Shown here piece after piece: positions 31,171 through 42,031 of a stretch of DNA of 64,000 nucleotides. The position numbers and the translations under genes are program-made. Each line of letters begins with the position of its first letter. The stretch's first letter is position 1. The DNA is from Zygaena filipendulae (lineage: Eukaryota; Arthropoda; Insecta; Lepidoptera; Zygaenidae). The notes beneath the pieces are model-generated. The model saw nothing but the letters and a program-made list of their open reading frames with translations, was not told where the DNA came from and ran no database searches. The stretch spans positions 11,122,001-11,186,000 of the forward strand of contig OU015664.1 of NCBI GenBank assembly GCA_907165275.2. The letters run 5' to 3'.

Positions 31171-31749
31171 TCGCTTCTCAACCGACGGACAGACGCCAAC
31201 AATATATCAAATGTATATTTAACCTTTGATTTTACACTGGTGGCGATTTTTTCTATCGGATAGTGATATAAATTTTCAAAATTCGAATCCAATTTTAGTT
31301 GAAAATTAAAAAATTAAAAAAAAAACCTGCGCTGCGCTAAACAATAAATAAATTGTGAAAGATTCCTTTACGTTAAAAGTTAGTAGGTATATTCCATTTA
31401 AAAATAGATAGATACCATAAATATATGAAGCATAATTGTAATACTATGTGACGTCAATGGCCACAAGTCACAACCCACAACAGAGTTATCGATTTGAGTA
31501 CCGATAGTAATCTTATCGAATCGATAACTCGCCAAATGATTTGTCACTCCTGTCGACCGGTATCCAATTCGAAATGCCGATTAAAATACTTCCTAGTCAA
31601 TGTACCTAGATATTCTATTTTCTATTGCAACCTATTCATTTTACGCAACTGCCAGTTCACTTGATTTGTCATTTATCTATCTGGAATCGTGACGCGATTT
31701 GCGAAATAACAGGAAACACAGTAAATAAATCACTATACTTACATATTAT

Positions 31750-32163
31750 ATGTATAAAACAAAGTCCTCCGCCCCGTCTATCTGTTTGTCTGTTCTGCGG
31801 GGTTAACATTGCCAAGTGGACATTCTGCCATCATTAACGCATAAAAAGTTATGTGACGAATATATCAGCCAATCAAAACTCTAGTTTTAAGCCAGGGGAA
31901 AACTAGAGTTTCGATTGGCTGACCAAGTGACATGACGATGCGTCACATACGTTTTCTATGCGTTAACGATGGTAGAATGTCAACTTGGCTAACCCCGCTG
32001 TTGTGTTATTGATTATGCTTTCACGCGTTAACGACTAACCGATCGCCACGAAATTTTGCATACACGTTGTCAGGGGTACAGAGAAGGACATAGGGTCCTT
32101 TTTATCCCGGAATTCCCGCGGGAACTCCGAAATATCCGCGGATGAAATCGCGGGGGACAGCTA
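31750..32163 (+). mobile_element. Helitron-like element split by a fold-back insertion
   Basis: The 5' part (31750-31796) has AAAACAAAGTCCTCCGCCCC and TGTTTGTCTGTTCT. The 3' part (31999-32163) has TTATGCTTTCACGCGTTAACGAC, the CACGTTGTCAGGGGTACAG block and the hairpin ending GGGGGACAGCTA. The next element begins directly at 32164. Confidence 0.75.
31797..31998. mobile_element. 202-bp fold-back element
   Basis: The ends are GCGGGGTTAACATTGCCAAG and, inverted, GCGGGGTTAGCCAAGTTGAC. The arms continue inward for about 90 bases (CATTCTGCCAT..AACGCAT, GCCAATCAAAACTCTAGTTTT). It is inserted in a Helitron-like element and has no coding content. Confidence 0.8.
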
Positions 32164-32393
32164 TCTAATATATATAAATCACGTGTCACGTTGTTTGTCC
32201 GCGATGGACTCCGAAACTACTGAACGGATTTTGATAAAATTTTGTAACCGTTTATAATATGGTCCAACTTAAAAGATAGGATAGTTTTTAACCTGGAATT
32301 CCCTCGGGAACTGAAGGACATAGAGTACTTTTTTCCCGCAACCTCCGCGGGAACTCCGAAATTACCGCGGATGAAATCGCGGGGGACAGCTAG
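32164..32393 (+). mobile_element. Helitron-like element, subfamily with CACGTGTCACG 5' end, complete
   Basis: It runs from TCTAATATATATAAATCACG (preceded by A) to GGGGGACAGCTAG (followed by T), exactly the A|TC...CTRR|T signature of Helitrons. A CCGCGGATGAAATCGCGG hairpin lies 10 bases before the 3' end. The 5' 70 bases match the copies at 41773, 63480 and 63667 on the minus strand. Confidence 0.82.
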
Positions 32394-32881
32394 TATATTA
32401 TATTATTTGAAAAAATGTTATGTTTAAAATCTTGTGCAAAGTCGATTACGTTTTTAGATTTTAGTGCATGTCACCTGTGATACTTTCTATTACTTATATG
32501 TATAGGTACTCGATATCGACAATCAAATATATCTTGTCACTTCCTACACAACAGCGGCCCGATTGCTCTCTATACTCGCGGCAAACCAAATTTTTTTATT
32601 ACATAAAAGAGATATTATTACAGAAAACGTAATTCGACCCACACCATGGTTTTAATGATTAAAAAACAACTTTTACTTTTGCGACAATTTGTAATTCAAG
32701 ATTATGTTGTAATATATCAGTTGCTTCATTAACCTAGATTAAGGGAAACAACGTCACTTTCGTTTGAGGTTGTTTTTCGCGAAAGGGTCACTTTTGTTAG
32801 TAACTATATTATGACCAAAAGACTAAACTTAACACAACTACGATTGGTAGAAACCGAATCCCGAACGGCTCTTAGAGCCAG
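32394..32881. other. No gene seen
   Basis: AT-rich sequence without recognised repeats, apart from the last 30 bases leading to the hAT-like element. Confidence 0.4.
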
Positions 32882-33386
32882 CGCACACTAGGCGACACGC
32901 GACAGCGACATCTCGACGACTAGAAGCGACGACAGGCTGCAGCCTACAATTTTCATAATTGGACATAGATAAGCAATAGTGTGTTAACCCAAACTGGAGA
33001 AATTTTGATTAAATCGTGTTTTAAAATTATAACGCCATTTTGTGTTAAAAAAAAATTATGTTTAACAAATTGTTGGTATTTAAACTATTTAATAAGTTAA
33101 ACAAATAATAAAAAAAACGTTTTATAACTCTCAATAAAGCGTTCTGTATCAATGTGTATCAATAACTTAATTTTGTGGGTTAACATGTTATTGCTTATCT
33201 GCGTCCAATTATATTTTGTTCACTCTTGGCGTCAGATTCGCAGAGTCGCAACGACAAGCTGGGGGAGTCGGAGCGCGCTCGTTCGTTCGCGGTGAAGTCG
33301 CGGCGACAAGACGCAGAGCTGTCGCTTGCATCGACGACAAGTCGTCGCGACAAGACGCAACGACATGTCGCATAGTGTGCGCTAGC
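32882..33386. mobile_element. hAT-like MITE with GCGAC subrepeats, split by a GGAC MITE
   Basis: The left end AGCGCACACTAGGCGACA and right end TGTCGCATAGTGTGCGCT are inverted repeats. The arms are full of CGAC/GTCG units (GCGACAGCGACATCTCGACGAC; GTCGTCGCGACAAGACG). It is interrupted by 32961-33206. No clean 8-bp duplication could be found, so the hAT assignment is tentative. Confidence 0.65.
32961..33206 (+). mobile_element. GGAC-ended MITE with AATT duplication, nested
   Basis: Starts GGACATAGATAAGCAATAGT, ends TTGCTTATCTGCGTCC, with AATT at 32957-32960 and 33207-33210. It is inside the GCGAC-rich MITE and therefore younger than it. Confidence 0.88.
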
Positions 33387-34125
33387 ACTTACGGTTGCAT
33401 ACGTTTACTGCGGAGAAACTGAACCGCGGCGTGCCGGTTCGATTCCCGCCCTGGAATCGCTTCGAAATCGTTTTATCTGTACGTCTATCTACTTTCGCCA
33501 TCGGCTCTGTACTTCTTGTCTCATCTACATACAATAAACGTTGAGCCAAGTTGGAGGACCGATTCCGAATCGGAAATATTGTAGTAGGTAAACTTTGCAA
33601 CAGAAAGTGAAACCTGACTAGAAATTTTCAGGTCTACGATTTTCAACTTTTGTTTAAAACCTCCACTCCTATCCTTTTAAGGACCTCGGTACCTTGAAAA
33701 GCTCATTACGGTGTCTTTCCGGTTGTCTAACCGGTTGTATTACCTATTTGTATTATGTTCTATTTTAGGAACTTAAAATTGGGCATACGATACGATCTTT
33801 TGATTAATTCATATTATTTTTTGGAAGTAGGTACTACTCCCAGCTTTTATCCTGAATGGTATGGGAATGGTATATTCAAGTCTTATAATGAAATGAGCTT
33901 TCGGAATTGAGACTCAACTATTCTAGAGGTCATGAGAAATACACAAAACAAACAAATGGTGTGAATTCTCTGAAACATTATGGTTTTAGCTGTATTATTG
34001 TACTCTAATGTCTATAGTTATTACAATCGTTATGTGATTAATTAAAATATTGTATCTCGATAGACCCTCTCTCAAGCTCTTATTAGACCATTCTAGACAT
34101 AATTATTATGACTTAAAACTGAACT
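33387..34125. other. No gene seen
   Basis: A tRNA-like B box GGTTCGATTCCC at 33437-33448, preceded by no convincing A box, may be the remnant of a SINE head. The rest is unassigned. Confidence 0.35.
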
Positions 34126-34354
34126 GGGCCGTTATTCACTATGACCAACAACATTCCTTGCCCATAACGCGCGTCCCAAAAACGCATTTCCAAACGTTCT
34201 AGATGCCAATATATAAGACATTATTGTTCTTTATGCCATAAAAAACGTTGTAAATGTAGTTTTTTGCAGTAAAACTTCTTTGATACGACAGAAAGTCAGT
34301 TTTTGCAGCGTCTTATCTTAGTGCGATGTGTTATGGTCATAGTGAATAAGGGGC
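34126..34354 (-). mobile_element. GGGCCC-ended MITE
   Basis: The ends GGGCCGTTATTCACTATGAC and CATAGTGAATAAGGGGC are inverted repeats. Interior blocks TGCCCATAACGCGCG, AAACGCATTT and AAAACTTCTTTGATACGA match 62120 in reverse. Four copies are in the window. Confidence 0.8.
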
Positions 34355-34783
34355 TTGCTGAAAGGTGGGTGAATAACGAACGCGTACCTACACCCGGTAC
34401 GACTTCAACTCGGTAACAAACCATGTTAGAAGCATTGAATGAAATATAGTTAGTTAGGTACTCTCGTAACCAAAAGACTTTCGCCTCTTTCAAAGGTTAC
34501 CGTCTAACAGAGAACTAGTGACAAGTGTGTCACATAATGATAAATGTAACAAGAGCGGCCATTGAGATCAGAGATCGGAACAGGTTGGCAACGCAACGAC
34601 GATCGGGCTCCCATTGTTCGCATTGTGATCCCAACGCAGAGATAGCTCTGTTACTCAATGCCATGTTATACACAATCGACTGTGTAATTAGCGATGCTTA
34701 TCAAGATACTTTTAAAAGTTAATCGATAGGTTTTTTTTTTAATTCGAATGTTGATGATTAGTAATCGACCGTCTTAATATGTT

Positions 34784-35192
34784 TTTTCATTACTCATACT
34801 CGGAAAGTAGGTCGGAAGTTGCCTGAGAAGCGGGTTGAAAGTAACCCTTTTCAGCCCTAGGGAGAATCGCTTTCAACTGACAGCTGGATACTGCAGAAAC
34901 TCAAGTTTTTTTTTTTATGTCATAGGGGGCATACTTACTGGCCAGTAGCACACCTAATGGTTGATTTATGTAAAATAAAATTCACTCATTTTTTTCTTTA
35001 GCTAATTCCTATTTTTATTTTGACTTTCCTTGCATTCGTAATGAAAAGCACAGTGTTATCCTCGGGAGAAAGACTTATTTAGTCCCGAGACGGGGTTTGG
35101 CGCCCGAGCGTAGCGAGGGCGCCAATAGTTCGAGTTCAATAATCAAAATAAAAATAGGAACTTTCACCCCTAGGATAACAATGTACTATTAC
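34784..35192 (-). mobile_element. Hairpin-module element, copy 1 (module inverted)
   Basis: Reverse complement of 38502-39150: TTTCATTACTCATACTCGGAAAG, CCCTAGGGAGAATCGCTTTC, then CCTATTTTTATTTTGAC and AGCACAGTGTTATCCTCGGGAG. The hairpin module at 35071-35135 (GGCGCCCGAGCGTAGCGAGG) is in the same plus-strand orientation as in copy 2, although the surrounding element is reversed. A SINE type 1 tail (34905-34963) is nested in it. Confidence 0.75.
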
Positions 35193-36659
35193 TTTCCCGC
35201 GAGCTAAGGGGACGGTATTTTGTAACTTTAGGTAAGAAAAAAGAAGCTTTTGAAGAAGATTTTGTTATATGTATATGTATAACACGTGCACATCATGTAA
35301 CATTGTTATACAGCATTGCAACATAAAACAAGACTGTACACATTAGAATAACAATGCAATATAGCAATGTTATGTAGCCATTATCCACATCGCCGCTGAG
35401 AGGACGTTTCACTAGCTGCGGCAGCGACTGTTGTACCTACTTTTAAATAACAAAAGAAAAACAAAAAAAAAGAACGAACGTGATAATAACATTCAGTGTC
35501 CAGTGTCCACATTATCTGTAACATGTTATATATAGTTATATATAGCAATGTTATATATAGCATGTTTTGTTATGTAGTGTGTATGCACCGTTACATAAAC
35601 TGGCGGAATCATTGCACGGTCGCGCGCTAAAAACGCCATTAAAAAAAAAGATGGAGAAGAGAGACTAACCTGATGTTTCTGTCTATATTTGTGACTAGCA
35701 ATTAGGGAACAAATTTAATTATGTTTCCGTCCTCATAAATTACTCTGCTGTAACTACGAAAACTTTGATGACAGCAACTTTTTGTTATCACTAAGGAAAT
35801 TCCCGATCTTGACATCAAGTTAAGTTTACCTCGTATACTGCTGGCATTTTTATTTTGTTATCTTCAAGTTACATCACCTGTCAGTTTGTTAAACAAAAAC
35901 TAGGCGCCATCGTTGTTGTGTTTTTTTTTTTAATTCCCAGTGGCACAATGATCGTCGCCAACGCACAGCCCACGCGGCGTTTAGTCCTTTACACTTAAGG
36001 TGCGGGTGTTAGGGCTAGTTTTCATACAAATTGCCTACCGAGTTTTCTTGCACTACGGCTATTTTTATTTATTAGACTTTATTTAATAAAATACTTCTAC
36101 TTGTTTCGATGCCGCATAAGTCTCAAATCTTTGCAGATAGTGAACAAATAACATAATTATAAGCATTTCAAAAATATTAAATTTTGGTCGAATCTCTTAC
36201 TTGTGTGAGAGCGTATACAGTATATGTGTAAGAAAATGGCGGCCCGGTCTATAAACAGCTGTGGTTTGGCTGTAGACTGACAAGTCCCCCGAATGCAGTA
36301 GTTTGTAGTGAGTTCCAAAAGGATCGAAAGGTGTCGCGGCGTTGAGCCGTGAGTTTTGACAATTTTACCTACCGGGATAATTTAGAATTGAATTTGGAAT
36401 ATACATATTACTGATATAGTTGGTAGGTATTTAGTAGCCGAAGCGAAGGCATAACTACATTTTGTTTTGAGTCCCGTACAAGTAGGTATACCTTATAAGC
36501 TACAGGTAGCCCGTACAAGTATTTTATATTTTTGTGTTGCATAAATTCTTGCTATCTCTTTCTTGTTTACTCGATGCGTAAAAGAGAGAGACCATATTTT
36601 CGAATGGTTGTATCTCACCACGGCCCAGGGTAATTTAACTTTTATCTTCGATGCAATCA
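35193..36659. other. No gene seen; ATGTTATATATAG-rich patch and a GC-richer block
   Basis: 35260-35360 and 35515-35600 contain several CAATGTTATATATAG or ACATTGTTATAC units in roughly inverted order, perhaps an old fold-back element. 36235-36365 is GC-richer (GGCGGCCCGG, GTGTCGCGGCG) and could be regulatory, but nothing decides it. Confidence 0.3.
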
Positions 36660-37080
36660 GCAATGACACGCAGTCATATAATGTTGGTACAACTTCATAT
36701 TTTTATTGTGTCTATGTGACCACGTGATCAAATTTTTAATATCTTCAAAAAAAAATTTTTTTTTGTAAAGCTCATACCCTCGAAACTAGTATGAGACAAC
36801 CCCATCATGTTGCTGTACTTCATGTTTTCGTGGTATCTATGTGTTCACGTGACAAAATTTTTGAACACTTATAACTCCGAAACTATAGGACGCAGTCATA
36901 TCACGTTGGTACTAAACTTCATGTTTTGTGATATCTATGTGATCACATGGTCAAATTTTCGACAGCTCATATCTCCGAAACTGCAAGTTACAGACTCATC
37001 GTGTTGGTAGGTCAAACTTCATCTTTTCGTGATATCTATGTGATCACGTGTAGTAATTTTCAAAAGCTTATAATATTTTT
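36660..37080 (+). repeat. Degenerate ~100-125 bp tandem repeat, four units
   Basis: Each unit contains in order a CTCATATCTCCGAAACT-like block, CATGTTGGTAC, AACTTCATGTTTTCGTG and TCTATGTGATCACGTG. The last block starts near 36710, 36835, 36936 and 37035. Three of the four keep a CACGTG or CACGTGA palindrome. Confidence 0.75.
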
Positions 37081-37134
37081 TACTAATACCTATGCATATA
37101 CCTACTTTGTATTTGTTAATTTATAGGTACTAAT

Positions 37135-37535
37135 GATAAAGCTGAAGAGTTTGTTTGCTTGTTTGGTTGAACGTACTAATCTCAGGAACTACTAGATCGA
37201 ATTGAAAAATTATTTCCGTGTTAGATAGTCATTTATTGAGGACGGCCATAGGCTATAACATCACGCTATGACCAATACGAGCGGAGCACGACACGACACT
37301 CACGTGGTTTTTTCTCCAAATTTTTTTTTAGTCAACTATTAGAGACGAGAATCGAATATTGAATGCCTTTTTACAAAAAAAATACCCTCGTAACGTTACA
37401 CCGTGTATAATAAAGACGTAAATTTTTCCAAATGATGTAACTGTTCACTCATTATTATTTATTATTTCCTTGATTTTGTAATAAAAAAAAATAAAAATAA
37501 AAACTGACGCGAGCAAAACCGCGGCAGGATCAACT
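37135..37535 (+). mobile_element. Helitron-like element, divergent long copy
   Basis: AAAGCTGAAGAGTTTGTTTGC starts the block. AATCTCAGGAACTACTAGATCG and ATAGGCTATAACATCACGCTATGACC lie inside, and it ends GACGCGAGCAAAACCGCGGCAGG. The gene-like CTAG end is lost. Confidence 0.45.
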
Positions 37536-37751
37536 GCCAGTAAAATATTTATATTTTACAAATAATACAATAATATAATAAATCTATCTTCCCAACGCAC
37601 TGCTTTGACGAAACTAAATAAAAGAAGATCAATATATTCAAATGACGCGCGACGGCTGAATGCATACAATTTTTTCGGCAGGAGGAACTGTACGATAATG
37701 GTCCAGTGGTTAGAACAACTTCCGAAGAAGTCTCAATATTATATGACTAAC

Positions 37752-37945
37752 TGTGCCCTGCGGTTTCACCCGCGTGAAAAGTTTTTGTGTAACAACTTTT
37801 TTTCCCGATATCCGATTTGAATGAAACAAAGCCTATATTATGTAGCTACAGGCTAAGCTTAATCTACCTGTGAAAACCGCATGACAATCTGTTCAGTTGA
37901 TTTGGAGATTATGGCGAACAAACAGACAGACAGACAGAAAAGAAT
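37752..37945 (-). mobile_element. Helitron-like element
   Basis: CTGTGCCCTGCGGTTTCACCC at the left, TAAGCTTAATCTACCTGTG in the middle and ACAGACAGACAGACAG at the right; minus-strand orientation. Confidence 0.6.
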
Positions 37946-38154
37946 TTCAAAAACTTTTTTTTGTGCTTGGTTACTCTTCTTTTATCACCCCTCTCCATTT
38001 TAGGTAAAAATATTCAATGTACAGAATCGCGGATTCTACTCTTTTAGAAGTATAGATAATTTTTTTTATTATCTGTCATTTTTTATGCTTTTGTTTACGA
38101 TTTCAAATCTAAACTGCTTTTTCATAATATACATTATGCACATTTCTAGATAAA

Positions 38155-38492
38155 CTTATTATTAGAAATGCGAATATGAGTTTGTTTGTTTGTATGTTAC
38201 GGTTTATTACTCAACCGATTATCTAGAAATTTTGCATACACTTTATTAGTAGGGGCACAGAGAAGGACACGGTAGTTTTTATCCCGGAATTCCCGCAGAA
38301 ACTCTGAAATTAGCGTGGGTGAAACCGCGCTAATTTCTAGGTATATTATGAAAAATAGCTAGTGTTATTATAAAAAAGTAAAGAACCAGTTTTTTTAAAT
38401 ACTTCACTCCTAAGAAACTACAGTATCCTCCAGTATCAGTTGTTAATTTTATAAACATGTTTCACGCGGGTGTAACCGCGGGACACAGCTAG
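38155..38492 (+). mobile_element. Two Helitron-like elements head to tail
   Basis: The first, 38155-38357, is fairly complete. The second, 38363-38492, is internally deleted and ends GGGTGTAACCGCGGGACACAGCTAG at 38492, followed by T. Confidence 0.65.
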
Positions 38493-38501
38493 TAGAATAT
38501 A

Positions 38502-39150
38502 ATAGTACATTGTTATCCAAGGGGTGAAAGTAACTCATTTAGTGCCGAGACGGGGTTTGGCGCCCGAGCGTAGCGAGGGCGCCAATAGTTCGAGGCACTA
38601 AATAAGTTACTTTCTCCCGAGGGTAACACTGTGCTTTTCATTACGAATGCAAGGAAAGTCAAAATAAAAATAGGAATTAGCTAAAGAAAAAATGAGTGAA
38701 GATTGGATAGTCGCTTGACGCTTTCCCACCTATTTCTTTTTCTTTGGCCGGCTAGCTATTCAGCCAGTATTTTTTATTTACATTGTGGCGACCTAAATTA
38801 TAATAAAGTCATCTAAAAAAATATTTTCTTTAATTATTAAGTATTAATTAAAGAAAATAAAATAATATTATTTATATTTTAATTAATTAATTAGCTTAAG
38901 AAAAAATGAGTGAATTTTATTTTAATTAATACCTACTTAAACTTTACGTTATTTCAATTTTACATGGCGCTGGCTGTATAGAAAGTTGGAACATGGTTCA
39001 ATAGAAATGTGAAAATAGACCTAGTTTTTTTTTTAATAATTTGACAGTTGTCAGTTGAAAGCGATTCTCCCTAGGGCTGAAAAGAGCTACTTTCAACCCG
39101 CTTCTCAGGCAACTTCAGACCTACTTTCCGAGCATGAGTAATGAAAAATA
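38502..39150 (+). mobile_element. Hairpin-module element, copy 2 (longest)
   Basis: It runs from TAGTACATTGTTATCC to GAGTAATGAAAAATA, 649 bp, without long inverted ends. The hairpin module 38529-38611 has outer arms AGTAACTCATTTAGTGCC / GGCACTAAATAAGTTACT and inner arms GGCGCCC / GGGCGCC. The phrase ATTAGCTAAAGAAAAAATGAG occurs twice, suggesting an internal duplication. No frame of note. Confidence 0.78.
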
Positions 39151-39404
39151 CTTTACAAACTCAACGTACCTACTGATGAAACTCAATAAAATATAAAATA
39201 TTATTATCACGAGATGACAAAATTTAAATTTTGAAATGGAACATCGGCAGAATGCGTTTATGTTTTTTTTTCGTGTAATAACGCCAAGCGGTACTATATA
39301 GGTTGAGTGGCTAGACCAAAGAGTATATAACCACTATAAGTAGGTACTAACGTCTGGCTCTAATCCTTTTAGAATTACGATTCAAATCTCGGTTTATATG
39401 AGTA

Positions 39405-39708
39405 CTAGCTGTTCCCCGCGGTTTCACCCGTGGCAATTTCGGAGATCCCGCAGGAATTCCGGGATACAAAGTACCCTATGCATATAGGGTACCTTCTCTG
39501 TACCCCTGACAACGTATATGCAAAATCTCATTAGATTTCACCGGTGTTAATTTTGGAGTTCCCGTGGGAATTCCAGCATATAAAGTACCCTATGTCCTTT
39601 TCTGTACCCCTGACAACGTGTATGCAAAATTTCGTGATGATCCGTTGAGCCATTGACGTAACAGACAGACAGATAGACAGTGTTACTTTCGCATTTATAA
39701 TATTATCA
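39405..39708 (-). mobile_element. Two Helitron-like elements, overlapping pair
   Basis: CTAG at 39405, then the CCCGCGGTTTCACCC hairpin. A second hairpin region begins at 39536 (ATTTCACCGGTGTTAATTTTGG), and both share CTGTACCCCTGACAACGT. The 5' part of the first has been replaced by the second. Confidence 0.65.
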
Positions 39709-40688
39709 GTATTTAGTAGGGATTGTAATGTCAGTGTCTTTGTGGAATTATGTACTTTTTTTGTAAAGTTATCACGAATCATTCAGGTTTTGAGTTGAAC
39801 TGCGATTCTATTTAGTTTTGGATTTTCTATGATTGATTTTTAAAAACATCCTAGTTGATGACGTAAATCACATAGACTGCTGAAATATAAAGATGATGGT
39901 ATTGTGGTCATAGTGTCGGAGATATTATAAGATTTCAATTTTTTTATCACCAAGTAAATCCCGAAATCTTGAAATTTAGATTAGGACCTAGAGTTCTTTT
40001 TATACCCAAAATTATTTTCAATCCCAATATTTACGCAAATAGGTACGTGTGTAACCTGCAGGGAAAGGTTGTATTGAAATATTTTTATTTAGCTTTATCC
40101 ATCTTTACATTTTCTTAGATTCTAGTTCTATATCCTTTAAATTTTCTTTTTTGGAATTACGAAAAATAAATCGTTTGTAGATCTATAAATAAGTATATAT
40201 AAACAAATTTGAGAAAATTAGTTACAAAAAGTGGAATCGCAATCTTAGATTTGAACACGAGATTTTCACGATTCATTATTTACAAAAAGAGACATATAAC
40301 ACCACAGCGCCAACGAGACTCAAACATAATAAGTCAAATTCAGAATCAGATTCGGCTAATACTAATCGATTTGCATGTGTGTGTGACTACGTTTCGGGCG
40401 GTTATTCCTAATTTTCTTGTAGTTAAAGGATAATAATGCGCGTAAGACCATATAAAAATTTTAAATGAAAGATGTATTAAACACTCATCCTGTCGCATTT
40501 ATCATCAAAATCTATCTTTTAGCTTGCGATTCTCTGTAAATTGAGAAAACACTTTTATGGCGCCGCCCGCGGCCTCTATCGGCTGAGAGGCTGCATAATA
40601 TGGTGGCGCGCCACCTTAAATAACCAGGGTTGGCCCACCTTCACTTGAATTGTAAATAGTGCTTTTTGTCAAAGTCAGGTGGACAAAA
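39709..40688. other. No gene seen
   Basis: AT-rich. 40560-40615 is a GC-rich island (GGCGCCGCCCGCGGCC) with no matching repeat in the window and no domain-bearing frame. Confidence 0.4.
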
Positions 40689-40950
40689 GACGACCCGATT
40701 GGCGCAGAGGTCACCATGCCTACCCGCTAATCAAAGGATTCCGGGTTCGATTCCCGGTGGGCGGTGGACTTTGTGTGATGAACACAGGGTTCCATTTTCC
40801 AGTCTGGATGTGTTTATATATCTATAGTATAATATATAAGTAATTCTATGTAGTATATACCACGTTTGCTTGGTTTCCACGACACAAGCTAATAATAGCT
40901 TACTGTGGGATCAAGAAGATCTGGGTGTTGTGATGTGGGTTAAAAAAAAA
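40689..40950 (+). mobile_element. tRNA-derived SINE type 2, complete
   Basis: The head reads GACCCGATTGGCGCAGAGGTC with B box GGGTTCGATTCCC 35 bases later. The body contains GGGTTCCATTTTCCAGTCTGG and ACCACGTTTGCTTGGTTTCC, and the 3' end is GTTGTGATGTGGGTT plus an A run. It matches both arms of 14071-14743. Confidence 0.82.
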
Positions 40951-41184
40951 GGATTTTTGGTGGTAAAACTGCAAATGATGATATTACCTAAGGGTTCATA
41001 GTATAATGCGAATAATACTTAAGTACCGGCTTAGCGATTTTTAGTTCCTTATTGGAAAAGAATGAACACAGATTTATCTGCAAGAGTAAATCGACAGTCA
41101 CGGTGATATCAAGCTTACTAATTTATCACGTCTGAGCTATTAACAGAAAATAGAATAGAGGTTTTAACGGCTGCAACTAACCGA

Positions 41185-41270
41185 TATTATGTAAGTCCAA
41201 AAATACGTGTCTATTATGTTTTTATTTTCTAACTGACGGACTAATTAGAATTTTGATTTTCATACCTTGG
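41185..41270 (+). mobile_element. MITE family A, 3' end only
   Basis: AAAAATACGTGTCTATTATG, TTTTCTAACTGACGGACTAA and AGAATTTTGATTTTCA match the last 85 bases of family A. Confidence 0.65.
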
Positions 41271-41510
41271 AAAACACCCAATTAAACTATTTTAACCTCG
41301 CTTTGTTTACCTCGCTTTATGGCTATCTGAAATGACAGCAGCAACCCTAGCTAGTAAATCTTCAGCCACACACGCCGCGGGCGTATCTCGAGGTGCATAC
41401 ATTACGCTCCTAAGTTTATTACACGCACTTACATGACATGATAATTACTCGTTGACTCCTTCAAGGCTCTTAAAATTTTATAAGAATACTAGCTTTGAAT
41501 ATATAGTTTA

Positions 41511-41773
41511 CTAGCTGTCCCCCGCGATTTCATCCGCGGTAATTTCGGAGTTCCCGCGGTAATTCCGGGAAAAAAGTGGTGTAGTTTACGGTGATAAGCA
41601 GTTCCTCACATAAATTCCGGAGTTCCCGCGGGAATTCCGGGATAAAAACTATCCTATCTTTTAAGTTGGCCCATATTATAAATGGTTACAAAATTTTATC
41701 AAAATCCGTTCAGTAGTTTCGAAGTCCATCGCGGACAAACAACGTGACACGTGATTTATATATATGTATTAGA
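41511..41773 (-). mobile_element. Helitron-like element, CACGTGTCACG subfamily
   Basis: From CTAG at 41511 to GTATTAGA at 41773. It contains two GGAGTTCCCGCGG..AATTCCGGGA hairpin-adjacent blocks, so its 3' region is partly duplicated as in 32164. Confidence 0.78.
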
Positions 41774-41830
41774 ATAAAAAATATAGTTAGTGTTTTATAT
41801 ATAAATATATAAACATATATATATATATAA

Positions 41831-42031
41831 ACCAGCTGTGCCCCGCGGTTTCACCCGCGGTAATTTCGGAGTTCCCGCAGGAATTCCTGGATAAATATTA
41901 CCCTTTGTCCTTCTCTGTACCCCTGACAACGTGCATGCCAAATTTCATCCAAATCCGTTCAGCCGTTTTTGCGTAATTGAGTAACAAACATCCAAACATC
42001 CACACTTTCACATTTATAATGATTAGTAGGA
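41831..42031 (-). mobile_element. Helitron-like element
   Basis: ACCAGCTGTGCCCCGCGG to TTTATAATGATTAGTAGGAT; nearly identical to the pair at 19829-20163. A short (TA)n run separates it from the element at 41511. Confidence 0.7.

Noticed and set aside
35071..35135. GGCGCCCGAGCG...AGGGCGCC hairpin considered as a bacterial-type terminator or CRISPR-like repeat
   Set aside because: The DNA is eukaryotic, the sequence occurs twice inside a dispersed element, and there is no regularly spaced array.
36660..37080. Tandem repeats considered as a protein-repeat exon
   Set aside because: Unit lengths are not constant multiples of three and stops occur in all frames.
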